In this document: positions 47,123-58,965 of the stretch, piece after piece | Layout of the letters: the number at the start of each line of letters is the position of its first letter | How positions within the stretch are numbered: the stretch's first letter is position 1 | Assembly: GCA_051294375.1 (NCBI GenBank) | Contig: CM119267.1 | Location: 9,263,709-9,327,708 of the forward strand | Length of the DNA stretch: 64,000 nucleotides | Direction of reading: 5' to 3' | From: Paraspadella gotoi | Lineage: Eukaryota; Chaetognatha | The notes under the pieces: model-generated | What the model was told of the DNA's origin: nothing | The model's input: only the letters and a program-made list of their open reading frames with translations | Databases searched by the model: none | Translations under genes and position numbers: made by a program

Positions 47123-49627
47123 ATGCCGCCTACCATTCAAACCCTGTCTCGAAAAGAGGCCCCTCGAAAAGGAGCCTCTAACGAAAAGAGATCGGATCTC
47201 CTTTGTCGCATCAAATACTGTAACACTCTACCAGACATTCCGTTTGAACCAAAATTCATAACCTACCCGTTCGAGCAGACTCGCTTTATTCAATACAATG
47301 CCACGTCTTTGGAGCGCGCATACAAGCATGAACTTTTAACAGAGCACGATCTAGGCGTGACAATCGATCTCATAAATCCGGATACTTACCGCTTCGATCC
47401 CAATCTGCTCAACATTCATACCGAAGATGAAAAGATTTTGGAGGAGGAACTGCAAACGAATCCCAATGACTCTAAGCGATCGGCCAAGTAATTTTTTCGC
47501 TAGTTTTTATATCCTAATTTTGGTTTGTTTTTTTCTGTAAGGAAAAAGTAAGCAAACAAATAATTACGGGAAAAGTTTCAAAATTTTTTTATAAAGTAAA
47601 CTATTTTGGTTGAGGGAAGTTAAATCAATTAATTTTAATCGTTTTTATTAGGCACAATATGGGCGTGTCTTGGATGAGAAGATCAGAATATATCTCCGCC
47701 GAGTACAATCGTTTTATCCAATCGGCGGAAAAGGCCGAGTCACGCGTTGGTTACCAGCTCAAGAAGCTATATAAGGACGAAGAAACTTACAAGGATCGCG
47801 AATCGCAGATTTCCGCAATCGACAAAACCTTTGAGGATGCAAAGCGTCCTCTTGACAAGCACTTCAACAAGCCGGGCGTACACGCTGTCGAAGTCTTGCC
47901 TCTGTTCCCCGACTTTGACCTGTGGAAAAATCCCTGCGCGCAGGTCATCTTTGATTCGGACCCGTCGTCCAAACCAAAAACCCCGGGGCAACCTCAGTCA
48001 AGATCTTCGGCGCAGAACGAGGAGATGTCGCAGGCCATGATACGAGGTTTGATTTAGTCGATATGCCCGCTGACCCGGATACTTGTGGAATGTGGCCAGT
48101 TGGTCCCTTGTTATTTACTTCCCTCATTTTTCTAGGTATGGTGGATGAAGCCGGCGACCAATTTGTCGCCTATTTCCTTCCCACCGAGGAAACTATGGTA
48201 AAACGAGCAACCGATGCTGAGGCAATGATGGACTATACCGAAGAAGAAATCTACGATTACAAATTAGGTAAACGTAAACATAGTAAACATAATTATTTTT
48301 TTACTCATTTTATCGATATGTGGCTAATTTCGAAAGCCAATGCCTCAATTTTTCCGCTTTTTCATTTATACAACTCTCTTTCTAACACTTTTTCGGCCCC
48401 TCGCATTCGCTCAGCCCGCGAATACAATTGGAACGTGAAAAATAAGATGAGCAAAGGCTACGAAGAAAACTATTTTTTCGTTTTTCGCGACAACTCTGTC
48501 ACTTACAACGAGCTGGAGACAAGAGTTCAGCTCCGCAAACGCCGCGTCGCCGGCTACGGTCATCAGGTCTCGAATTCGCGCCTCCTAGTCAAGCACAGGC
48601 CCCTCAATGTGATGGAAGAGAAGACCCAGGCATTCCGGATGGGGCAACTTGACAACCTTCCCGAGGAGGACGAGGAAGAGGAGGAAGAAGCTCCCATGGC
48701 TCCCGAAGAAATGGACGGTTACGGCGAAGAGGATGATGAAAACGAAGAAAAGGTTTGAACTTTACGTATTTATGAATATTAAAAATGTTTATTTTATAAT
48801 TTCAAGATTTATTTATTTTTAGAATTATGATACGCGGTATTGGAATTGTTTTTCAGGAATGTGCAAAGAAGCAATCCGATGATGAAATTAAAGACGACGA
48901 CGACGACGATGATGATGATGATGATGAAGGCCCAAAGAGGAAAAAGCCCAAGATTGTGGATTCCGAATCCGAAGAGGAAAAAAAGATCGAGGTTGAGGCT
49001 GACAAAAGCAACGGTGGCCGTCGATCTCGTTCGCGCAGCCGTTCAGGTTCCCGTTCGGCTTCCGGCTCTCGGTCTCGTTCTGGATCTAGAAGCCGATCTG
49101 GTAGTGGAAGCCGAAGCGACAGCGAATCGCGGCCCGAATCAGTGGCTTCTAAAGGTTCAGGATCGCGTCCCGCCTCGCGCGTCTCCAAAAATTCAGGCTC
49201 GGATCGTTCGAGATCGGGCTCGCCCGCCTCGGCCAAATCGCGGTCGCCAAGCCCGGTTAGGAGTGGTAAAGCTGGCGAAGGTGATACTACGCCCTCGAGC
49301 CCCATTAAGAATGGAGCGACATCGTTGGGAAAGTCTCCAGTGTCATCTCCGGCTGCGTCTCCAACGGTATCTCCGAGAGGTTCGGCGATGGCGGTTTCTT
49401 CAGCATATTCAACGGCCCCTCCCAAAGGGTCTAGAGAAGGTTCACCAGCAAAATCACCTTCACCTCCCGGATCACCAACGAGAAGCCCTAGCGGATCTGA
49501 GGTCGGCGAAGGCGCCGGCTCGACTGCTGATAGTGGAGCCGAGAGTGAGAGCGACGCTGAGGCGAAAAAGGCAAAGAAAGCTGAAGAAGACATTTTTGGC
49601 ACTGACTCGGAAGACGAGAGTGACTGA
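47123..49627 (+). CDS. PAF1: RNA polymerase II-associated factor 1 (PAF1)
   Basis: Five exons: 47123-47487, 47652-48046, 48136-48267, 48415-48752, 48857-49627 (666 aa). Conserved blocks are [91 protein letters not shown] and [12 protein letters not shown]1 scaffolds the PAF1 complex in transcription elongation and histone modification. The last exon is an acidic run followed by a long serine/arginine/proline-rich tail, more SR-like than the acidic C-terminus of vertebrate PAF1. An acceptor-like TTTTATTTAAG ends at 47099, 23 nt before the ATG. Confidence 0.95.
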
Positions 49628-49766
49628 TCATGCAAGCTATAAACAGCCTTGTGTGACGTTGTCAAAATTATATTTTTGAAAATGTTTGAAATAAATTGTT
49701 GTTTTGGTTCTTATTTTAGTAAAATGTAAAATATTCTTTCGCGCGAAATATAAAATTTGGAACGAA

Positions 49767-50412
49767 ATGACGGTCTTTAGTTCTCTGAGACATTTTATGA
49801 CCGGTGGCGGGCTTGGTGCGCGATCTTTGGCGCTTAAACTACGCCGAGCAACTGTGCGTCTTGGCGTGCGTCATGGTTCTGGCTCGGCTGCTCATCGTCA
49901 TATGGTCATCAGGGGAAGCGAATTCGATAAGAGGAGGCTTTTTGACGAGATTCACTACCAGGTTTGCCTCGTCGGCATTCCCTTCGTTCTCTTCATTGCT
50001 GCCGTCGACATTTTCATCGGTCCGGCCACGTTGACCGAAATCCCCGACTGTTACGAGCCTGAACACTGGGAGTATTACAAACATCCCATCGAAAGGCGAG
50101 AGGATAACTTGATTCATTATAAACGGGGCATGATTTTTAATGTTATTTTTATTTCGTTACAGATGGTATGCTAAATATATTCTTCACCCGGAGCCTGTAG
50201 CTTACGAGATTGAAATGTCCAGCCTTTATGAAGATGTGGTTTCTCGTGATTTGTCCGATTGGGAAAAGAAAGTCAGGCAACTGATGAGGGAGCGCCAAGA
50301 TTACAAGGGATATTACTTTATGTCTAACGATATGTTGGAGGATGAAATGTGTTTGGCGACGGCTTTGGATTTTGAGCGTCAAATTGGCAGGCATTTGATA
50401 AGTGACCCGTGA
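49767..50412 (+). CDS. NDUFB5: complex I subunit NDUFB5 (SGDH)
   Basis: Two exons, 49767-50095 and 50163-50412 (192 aa; human 189). An Arg-rich presequence, one TM helix (VGIPFVLFIAAVDIFIG) and the hallmark TEIPDCYEPEHWEYYKHPI identify this accessory subunit of mitochondrial complex I. The intron must use a GC donor (GAAAG|GCGAGA), since no GT fits; the join restores HPIERWYAKY, matching the family's HPI.RW. It lies between PAF1 and mS38. AATAAA (49690-49695) is followed by TTATTTTAG (AG 49718-49719), a polyA-acceptor pair. Confidence 0.92.
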
Positions 50413-50668
50413 GCCAAATCCACTGACTGGACGTAAAAATTAATTGTACATCTGGTAATGTAGGTATATTGTAAGTTATTAACGACCGACTTTTTTCTAA
50501 CGATTTAAAAATTCTGCGATGTTTTTTGGTTTCTTAATTTGGAGTCAAAACTATTTTTTGGGTGATGTAACAACGACAATATTGCTATATTTTTGATCGG
50601 TAATTAATTCACACCCAATATGTTTGATGTCTTTAAAACAAAATTTTCTCATGAAAGATAAAACGGTC

Positions 50669-51888
50669 ATGTCATTTCTTGTGCGTCATTTGTGCCGACG
50701 GGAAAGGCAGATCAACCATTACTATAATTACATGCGACCCGTACATTCGATTGTTCGGACTTTGACGTTGGATTACGGCGTCGTCGGAGCTTTTCGTCGG
50801 CCTCCGCTCTCTCCTTCGTTTATTCAACTTCCAACTTGTGCAAGCAGCTTCTCTGCATCCGAATCCAGTTTGATTTTTGCTCCTCGTTCCTGCGCCAGTC
50901 TCGATACGGAAAATTTGAATTCGCTTTCGTCTCCTCACCGGTTCCTTATTCTGGAGTCTAAATTTTCCGAATTAAAAATTTGCAAACCCACCAAAGAGGT
51001 TTCGATCATAGCTCCGTCCTTGCCCCATTCCTCGTCACCTGTCGAAAGCCCGCTTGTCTCGATAGTCAAAATCACGGACGGTCCCGTGCAACGACCAAAC
51101 GTGCCGGTCGGCGATGAAAAGTCTCCGATAGTGATTAGAGAGGATCCGAAGGTCGATGTGGTTGAAAAGCTGGCTATCAGGATGATACAGATTCGAAGGG
51201 CGAAGATGAAAAAACACAAATTATTGAAATGGAGAAAAAAATTTAAGCATTCAATCCGTAAACGGATAGAGGCAGAAGAAAAGGCCGCCCAGAAAGCAAT
51301 GGACGACTCTCTATCGGGTGAGTGTTCGACAGATGTTTACGAATTCGGGTCACAACAAAACCCTTTTTTTAAAAGGGTAATTGAATTTTTAGATTAAAAG
51401 TCATCAATTTGTAATTTCAATGGGTTTTGTGACAATCCCATCATATTGATATTTACAATGTGAGTCATATAACTGCTAAAAATACGGTTATAGCGATATA
51501 TTTGAAAAAAAATGTACTTCAATTCTACCAGGCTGTAAAGATATTTTTTAGTCATACGTCATTAATCATTAATCAAATTGTAATATACATGTATTTTGTG
51601 TTAAATAAAAGAAAGCCAAATATTTTAATATTTTTTAAATTAATCATTAATGCCCTTTCTTCTATAACAGATATATATGGCGAGGCGCAGGCCTTCGATC
51701 CCGTCGTCAAAGTTCGTCGCAACATCGACGCGGCTAAACAAATGGGATACAACGTCAGCTTTTATCGGGAACTTCCTTTTGCTCAGTGGCTGGAATCGAA
51801 ACGTCAAGAGGACGAACAAAATAACATTGGTTTTGAAGTCAAAAGGAGATACGCGAAAGTGGCGCCTTGGTTTTATTCGAAGTTCTGA
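50669..51888 (+). CDS. AURKAIP1: mitochondrial ribosomal protein mS38 (AURKAIP1-like)
   Basis: Two exons, 50669-51317 and 51671-51888 (288 aa; earlier in-frame ATGs at 50627 and 50648 are possible). The start MSFLVRHLCRRERQ begins a presequence-like region. The key block IQIRRAKMKKHKLLKWRKKF is the mS38/COX24 motif, which binds the small-subunit rRNA of the mitoribosome. The second exon (GEAQAFDPVVKVRRNIDAA) is a C-terminal extension I do not recognise. The join (donor TCGG|GTGAGT; acceptor TATAACAG) is in phase and both sites are strong. A long poorly conserved middle is normal for the family. Confidence 0.75.
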
Positions 51889-51980
51889 TGAGTCCTGACG
51901 TCTTTTCAAATGATGTTACCTTTGTTTTAGATATAACCTCTTTTTTGGGACAGTTGTTGGTGGTTGTCAAAACAAAAAAA

Positions 51981-53286
51981 ATGTCCAAAACTTTTTTCGT
52001 CTTTAAACGACTTTGTGAAAGTATAAATTCCTCAAAAATAGTTTTTGATTATTGCAAAAGATTCAAATGTTCTGAGGCAGAGCTCCTCCGCGCCGGGGAT
52101 CACGTGGTCGCTTTTCACACTCATCGTTTCACTCCAACGACGGATGACCGCGTGACATTGGCCGACGACGGTCGTCTCTACACCGATTTCGGCAAAATTT
52201 CTCATAACTCCATCATCGGACGCGCCCCAGGCAGTGTCTTCCACATTGGGGAAGAAAACGCCGAAACGCAACTCATGATCAGGTTCGAAAATCACGAGGA
52301 CTTCTTCTTCAAAGGAATGAAATTGAACGGGGGTAAGAGAACGTCGGGAACGCTCGAGTTTAGCTGGATGCATCCGCGAGACGCCGCCGTTTTGATGGAA
52401 CTTTTGAGAGTTGAGGTTTGTTTTAGTGGTCAGCCCAATTGCTAGGATAAAAAACGCTTTTCTCACGGTATTAGTTTTCTAATTTTACCCCCAGCGGACC
52501 GACCGCGTTCTCGAGGTTGGAACGGGCTTTGGATCTTTCACCATTAGTCTCTTCGAAACCGTTGGATGCGAAGGTGAGATCATAACCGTCGATGTGGATA
52601 AAGTTGTTTCTCAAACAGCGACCGTGAATTTAACGAATTGGCGCCAGCGCCGGCACCGTCGGAATGGAAGCGACGATCCTCGCGTCACATTTCTAGTTGG
52701 TGACGCCGAAAACGAAGACGATTTTAGAAAATCGTTGTCTTCCCTCGATTCTCTGAAAGAAAATGCCACGCTTTCCTTTGACAAAATCGTCATTGACGTC
52801 AAAGATCCCCGAAAATCTGTCATGAACGTTCATTCCAGACTTCGAACGGGTAAAGGAAAGAGACGGTAAGAACCCAGGAATTTCAGATCAAATAACTTTG
52901 TTCAAACTTGAGGCGGATTTTTGGGCGTTGTGACGAGAAACGTTGCCAGTCTGGTCGACCTTCTTCGATTCATTGATGAAAATCGTCTTCCGCTTATCGA
53001 TGACGTAGTTATTCAACCCAACGACCAAAGCTGGGCCATTTATCCAAAACCCCAAGGCGAACTTTACGATGGTACAGCATTAATTAATTTGCTCCTTTGC
53101 TCGGTCTAAAGGTCTAGATTGGTCTAAAGCTTTTTACTTTGCTCAGTTGCGATATGCCAACCTCAAAGAACGCAATGGGATTCTCGCAGCAGCCATCCAA
53201 ACTATTTTCCTGTGTGGATGTTAAAATTGATCAAGATGGAGAGCTACGAATTTGCGAATACATTGAAAGAAATTTACCCTTCCTAG
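51981..53286 (+). CDS. TRMT61-like methyltransferase paralogue 2
   Basis: Four exons, 51981-52415, 52495-52849, 52913-53071 and 53147-53286 (362 aa). The SAM motif is intact (VLEVGTGFGSFTISL, glycines 154, 156, 158), with ITVDVD as the acidic partner. DKIVIDVKDPRK replaces the usual acidic D/E-containing catalytic strand end, and GGFLGVVTRNVASL follows like TRMT61B. The N-terminal half (LYTDFGKISHNSIIGRAPG) matches the family's FGKI..H..IIG.. domain, and the C-terminus has HPNYFPVWMLKLIK as in TRMT61B. It could act on another tRNA or rRNA position, or be a non-catalytic partner. It lies 93 bp after mS38 and 86 bp before a third copy. Confidence 0.75.
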
Positions 53287-53371
53287 TATGTTAGATATTT
53301 TTTTTCTTGAAAGAATAAGGACCAGACCACAACGCACTTGTCCTTAAGGACTAAGGACCAGACTTAACGGA

Positions 53372-56300
53372 ATGAAGTCTTTCCATCCTCATCGTTTCTT
53401 AGTCCCTCGATATTTCGCTTGTCCTAAAGCTGGAATGTCAAATTTGTTAGGTTGGGTTTAACATTTTTTTTTACACGCGTATTCCTAGAAATTTTGACAA
53501 AATACTCCATCGTTTTTAGATAATGCGCCTTTCCGCTATGGATCCCTCGTCACCATCTTGTATTCTAACAAACTTCCCCCGGCCTCGTGTCATCACATCA
53601 AACTCCGACGAGGTGCTTTTTTCTACTCTGATTTCGGAAAAATTTCTCACGAGGTAAGTGATATAATAATTGATTGTAATATTTACAGTCCAGTTTTTTT
53701 CTATGCACTAAAACTGTGGCACAGGCCATTATGCGTATGCAAGATGGTGATGTCGTCAGGGTGGGTGATGACGGCTTTTCTTGTCTCATCATGGTTCGAC
53801 GGACGAGACTGGAAGATTTTTTTCAAAAAAGGGTTGGCCCTTCCGCCGCAAATTCGAGGAGATCCGTACATCCCTACGACTTAGTCAACCTTTGCCACAC
53901 GATGCGCTTGAAGGTGTTCACTGCACACTGCTGCTTTAGTAATTTAGCGAGTAAAAAAAAATTATTAACAAGAATGGTAATTCCAATGAGTTGCGCCGCA
54001 GTGACTTTATTTTCACGTGTATTTTCCTATGCATTAGAATTTTGTCTTTTTTTTATAGTCTTAGGATTTCCTGAAGTCACTTAAATTTGACGACCGACAG
54101 ACCGACCGAAAATTGACTTATAGAGTTGCTCCGCGAATATTCGCGTCGCGACTATAAATTCTAAAGTCCTGACAAAAAGAAATAAGATGAGCTTAAATTC
54201 TACTAGGCTGGTGACCGGGTGTTGGAGGTGGGAACGGAGCATGCATTGTTTTCGCTGCTCCTTTCAGACATCGTCGGAGACAGTGGGCACGTCATTTCGA
54301 CCTCATTAGTAAACGTCAAAGAAGATGTCTTAAAGCTGATTTTAGATTGGTTGTCGAGGGACGGCATTGAGGACTCTAACGAAAGGTTGGGAATGGATAA
54401 ATGTAGTATGATAAGTTTCTTTTTTATATTTATCAATTTGTTTCCAGGTTTTCCAATTTAACTTTGCACTCGTTCGATGTCAACGACTCTATTAGGGCAA
54501 GACGAGAAATTCGGACGGCGTTAAACTCTAAACGAAGACTAAGCGATTTAGTTTTCCGTTCCGGTGATTCTGTTGAAAACGACGATGAAAACGACGATGC
54601 GGAATTCCCGCTTTTGGACGCCGTCACCGTCGTCAAAATGCCGCCTTTGTCGCTTCGTCACATGTTTATCAGCATACAAAAATATTTAAAAACAGGTTTG
54701 TATGAAATTGGTACAACCAATATAAAAATTATCCATCCATTTAATAAATAAGCTATCTTGTCCCTGACTTTGGACAGGATTTGGTGGTTTAAGGCCTCCA
54801 TCACACTTACAAGATAATAACATAGCAGGTTTCTGCAAGCTTTCAATCAAGACTCTCTCAGTCTTATTTTTTCACTCCCAGTGAACCTGGCTTCCCTATC
54901 AATGAAGTGGTATAATATTTCAAAGAATGTTTCAATTGTATGAAAAGACCACGTCCTATTATTATTTAATGTTATTTATTTAATAATTATTAATATTAAA
55001 CGACATTTTTTTGATTTTCACTTTCCCAAATCAGGCGGTTCGATCGGTTTCATCCCTCTGGACGTTTCTGATATTCGATTCGTTAATGATTTCATCCACG
55101 AACTCCGTCTTCCGTTATTTGCGGAATGTTTTCAAGAACCCGCCCGATTTCGTCTCCACAACAGTCTCGAATCCGCTGAGTCAGCAGCTAAAGCTGCTTC
55201 CTGTTTTACGACCGCATCAGCTCCAGTCCTAAAGACTGATCGTGATCAATGCGATGAAGATTCTTTCGACTTACAAAGCTCCAATTGGTGGGACAATGAA
55301 TTTTGGCGAAAAAGACGACGGGGATTTCCGAAAACATTCAGGCATAGTAAGTACAATGTATATTTGGATATTGTTTGAAGCCAATTCGTTAATTCCTTAC
55401 TTTCTAATTAATTTTTCATAAAATTCCTTCGTTTTTGATTTGACTTGGCAATGAGTGGAGAAACGTTGCCTTCAAAATCATCTAAAAAATTTTAAAAAGT
55501 TGTATTAATAACCTTTATCTAACTTTTTAAGCTCTACCAGAATCTTTTAAAAAAAATTGAAAAATTGATAAAAAAATTCTAAACTTATTGTAATAAAATA
55601 ATCTTTAAATGCTTCCGTGCGCTAATCAATAAGATAAATTTTAAAAATTATTTTTATTTTCATATTCTCTAACAATCTCTTAACCATTATTTATTCAAGA
55701 GAACTTCTAGTTTTCAACCTGTTCCGGTCTATTGGTTAGATTATTAGATCGTTATAATTAAAATAGGTTAGATAGTTAAAAAAATATATTTTAAGATTTT
55801 ATTGATTCAATTTTGATTATCTTGATTAAATTAAAGCTAGTTAGGCTTATTTTTATGTCATTTTTTTAAAATTCCAAGAGCTTTCAGAACACGGTTCCTT
55901 TTTACATCGATTTAATCGGCATGGAGTGCACAAGAATGAGATGTCCCGGGATACGTTTCCGGACCTTTGGGCTACACAAAAAAAGGGTAAACAAATTTTT
56001 CCTAATGACAGTTTTTTTATAAATTAATATTAAAATTAGCTATATAAAATCAATAAAGTAGAATAAAAAAAATTAAACCATTTTTTAATTTTTTTTATTC
56101 TACTTTATTGATTTTATATAGCTAATTTTAATATTAATTTATAAAAAAACTGTCATTAGGAAAAATTTGATTACCCTTTTTTTGTGTAGCCCAAAGGTCC
56201 GGAAACGTATCCCGGGACATCTCATTCTTGTGCACTCCATGCCGATTAAATCGATGTAAAAAGGAACCGTGAGAAGATATTAACATTGATATTTTTTTGT

Positions 56301-56851
56301 AAAAGTTTTTAAAATAATGTTCAGAAAGTTAAACAAAAACAAAAAAAGATTTGAGTTTCAAAATGAAAAACGATTTTTAAGGCAACTTTTCTCCGTTCAT
56401 TGCCAAGTCAAATTATAACCAATTAATATAAAATCATTTATATTAATTATATTAATATATATATGTAATATATATTAATATATTTTGGTTTTTACTACAA
56501 AAAAATCTTTGAGATTAAAATCTTCGCAGGTTTGCAAATGACGATTCTTTTCTAGCGGCGGGTTTCAGTGTGTCACCTTGTAGAGCTTACACAATACACA
56601 TATATACTACTCTCACAGAGAAACTTTTTTTTTTCAAGAAAACTTTATTATTATTTACAACAGCCAGTTCTTTGCCAATGATGCCTTTAAAGTGGGCGGA
56701 ACGCGAACGAAGTCCCTCATGGATTGTCAACTTTGTTAAAGTCACAGAATACGAATTCGTATTCGAGGCTGAGAAAGATACAGAAAAATTTTGGAGAGAC
56801 AAAGTCATGGAAGAAAGGAAGAAGATCGAGAAAGATTTGGCCGCGGATTGA
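53372..56851 (+). CDS. TRMT61-like methyltransferase paralogue 3, degenerate SAM site
   Basis: Eight exons: 53372-53450, 53520-53653, 53725-53913, 54207-54385, 54448-54695, 55035-55346, 55888-55986, 56664-56851 (341 aa). The start MKSFHPHRFLVPRYFACPK looks like a presequence. YSDFGKISHEAI and RVLEVGT follow the TRMT61 layout, but the SAM loop reads GTEHALFSL instead of GTGxGxxT (positions 143-147), so binding is doubtful. The long Asp/Lys insert is unlike its sisters; the final exon (SPSWIVNFVKVTEYEF) matches the TRMT61B tail. Exon 7 is swallowed by an inverted repeat, so the 3' end is the least sure part. AATAAA-like signals lie beyond 56851. Confidence 0.65.
54702..54866 (+). repeat. interspersed repeat family D, copy 2, in intron 5 of TRMT61-like gene 3
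   Basis: Counterpart of 30796-30924 in RPL4 intron 3. The shared blocks occur in the same order; about 35 extra bases (CTGACTTTGGACAGGATTTG region) distinguish this copy. Confidence 0.65.
55499..55729 (-). repeat. family E repeat fragment, reverse copy, in intron 6 of TRMT61-like gene 3
   Basis: Reverse complement of 29277-29506 (RPL4 intron 1), including CAACCTGTTC and ACTTCTAG blocks and a CTTCCGTGC stretch. It represents one end of the MITE-like element only. Confidence 0.6.
55890..56271. repeat. inverted repeat with 188-bp arms and a 6-nt loop
   Basis: The arms 55890-56077 and 56084-56271 are near-perfect complements around the loop CCATTT; the only mismatch I see is AAAC versus AATC about 100 nt into the left arm. 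The left arm contains almost all of exon 7 of TRMT61-like gene 3 plus its donor. A transcript would fold into long double-stranded RNA. A recent inverted duplication or an assembly foldback artefact are both possible. Confidence 0.85.
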
Positions 56852-56923
56852 ATTTTTAAAAATCCCCTTTATTATTTTTTATCTTATTCTTTTTCTTCAA
56901 GTTTTATTAAATTCTGTCCGAAT

Positions 56924-58838
56924 ATGTCTTCTGACGAGGACGTTGACTACAGTTTCGATGACGATCACGCCAATATTGACGACAGTGAAGAAGCTCGGCG
57001 CCGATTGGATTTTAACGAAAGCGCCCCAGACGACGCGAGTTTGAGTCGCCCCGGCAACGACATTAGCGAATTGGATCCGGAGAAGGTTGGGGGCGAGAGA
57101 CGCTATCGAACGGATGAACTTCCGATTCTGTTTCAAAAACTCAAAGTTTTCTGCGACGAAAACCGAAACACTAAAATTGGGGAGGAGAAGCGTAAGCTAG
57201 AATTAGAGGCATTTCTCCAACTTCGTCAGGAAAATACGAATTCATCTCACAATGCCGACGCCCATATCATCCCTAAGTTTTACGACACGCTGCCCAAGGA
57301 GGAGGATGTTTTGAAAGCTAAATTGCGTGACGACGCGGGGACTTTGTTGCTGCAGAAGAAAAGCGGCGAGATTGTGTCTTCGGAGGCTTTGGAGGCGCTG
57401 TTGCCCATTCTGGATCGTCATCAATCCCCGCCCATTGTTGGTGACGAGAAGATGATGAACTTTAACGATTTTATCGCCGCGGGTGAGTCGAAACAAAAGT
57501 TCATGCGCGTCGTGGTTCATGTACGTAATTCGTTAGTCTTCCTTCAGGCAAGGAGGCCGACCAATGCTGCGCCCACTACTTCAAGGCAAGGATTTTCGCC
57601 AAACTTTTGGAGAAAGATCCTTTTGGGAGGGTTTCTATCAACACGTTCTTTAAGTACATCATGAGACGCGAGTGGCTAAAACAGGCGCACATTGGCCTTT
57701 CTCTTTATGACACTTCGGGCCAAGGATATCTACTGGAGAGCGACCTGGAGACGTACATTTACGAACTCATTCCCACAATGCCGCAGTTAAAACATCTACA
57801 AGACATGTTTCTGCCTTTTTACGTCTGCACTGCTACTCGGTATGAAAATATTAGACCCCATTTCTGCGTTCGATTTATTCAATTTTCTATTGTGGCTGTT
57901 GCCATGCAATATGCTTTTTTGCTTCGACAGAAAATTTATCTTCTTCCTCGATCCCAAACGGAGCGGAAAAGTACGCATCAGTGAAATCCTCATCAGTGGT
58001 TTCCTCGACGACCTTCTCGAGCTCCGCGAAGAAGAGGTTCCCAATGAAAAACTTCAAACCAACTGGTTTTCTGCCGCGTCAGCCTTCCGAGTCTACAGTC
58101 AATTTCTTTCTATGGATCAGGATAGGAACGGAATGCTGTCTCGAGACGAGTGAGATAAACTTTGCGAGTTGCTTTGTTATTTCAATTGTTGTACATTAAA
58201 TCAAAACGTTTTCTAGATTAGCGTCTTACGGAAATGGAACGCTTACCAACGTGTTTTTGGATCGTCTATTTCAAGAGTGTCTCACTTTTGGAGGAGAGAT
58301 GGACTATAAGATGTATATGGATTTCGTGCTGGCAATGGAAAATAAGGAACAGCCCAGATCTCTGGCGTTTTTTTTCAGGTGATATCACGGTCGCTGGTCT
58401 GCTCTATCAAATTTTATCCTTTAAATTCACGTTTTCGCGAATTTTTGTAGAATTTTCGACATTCGTCATAAAGGATATCTGGATGCCTTTGACTTGAACT
58501 TTTTCTTTCGCGATATTCGGGAACAATTGGCTCAGCGTGGGGAGGAACTTGTGACTTTTGAAGATGTCAAGGACGAAATCTTCGACATGGTCAGATGATT
58601 ATTTATATTTTTTCACACGTCAGCATTGCAGCCAACGTTTCTGTTTTGATTCATGTGTTGGTAACACTTTCAGGTCAAACCAAAGCGTGGTGACAAGTCC
58701 CTCATTTTCTTGGACGATTTGATTGATTCGGGTCAGGGAAAAACTATTGTCTCCATCCTGACTGACATCCATGGCTTTTGCGCTTATGAAAATCGTGAGC
58801 GGATCGCCGCTGACCAATGCGTCGACGACAACGAATAA
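56924..58838 (+). CDS. PPP2R3C: protein phosphatase 2A regulatory subunit B'' gamma (PPP2R3C)
   Basis: Six exons: 56924-57482, 57548-57839, 57931-58149, 58217-58378, 58451-58589, 58674-58838 (511 aa; human 453). Conserved blocks are RIFAKLLEKDPFGRVSI, HIGLSLYDTSGQGYLLESDL, ELIPTMPQLKHL, FYVCTATRKFIFFLDP and NWFSAASAFRVYSQF, then an EF-hand loop DQDRNGMLSRDE, and FLDRLFQECLTFGGEMDYK. It is a calcium-responsive targeting subunit of PP2A and a centrosome/cilium factor. The acidic N-terminal extension of about 60 residues is longer than in human. An acceptor-like TTTTTCTTCAAG ends at 56901, 22 nt before the ATG, 73 bp after the previous gene. Confidence 0.94.
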
Positions 58839-58911
58839 AAACCCGAGTCCTCATCTACCATCTGTGATTTTTACCTAAAGTTTGTTTTCATCCGCATTAT
58901 GATTCCAAAGA

Positions 58912-58960
58912 AATAAACATTTTAACCTTTGCTACCTCTTTTTTTTATTTTTGAGTCAAG
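58912..58960 (+). promoter_or_regulatory. polyA signal followed by lone splice acceptor (intercistronic signature)
   Basis: AATAAA at 58912-58917 is followed by a T-rich tract and an AG at 58959-58960, five bases before the PUS3-like start codon. No donor lies between it and the PPP2R3C stop (58838) that would fit a conventional leader intron. Similar pairs occur at 3642/3679, 31453/31500 and 49690/49719. Confidence 0.5.
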
Positions 58961-58965
58961 AAAGC

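Noticed and set aside
48853-49665. Minus-strand frame of 270 codons opposite the PAF1 tail
   Set aside because: Mirror of the serine/arginine-rich last exon of PAF1; repetitive codons leave antisense frames open by chance.
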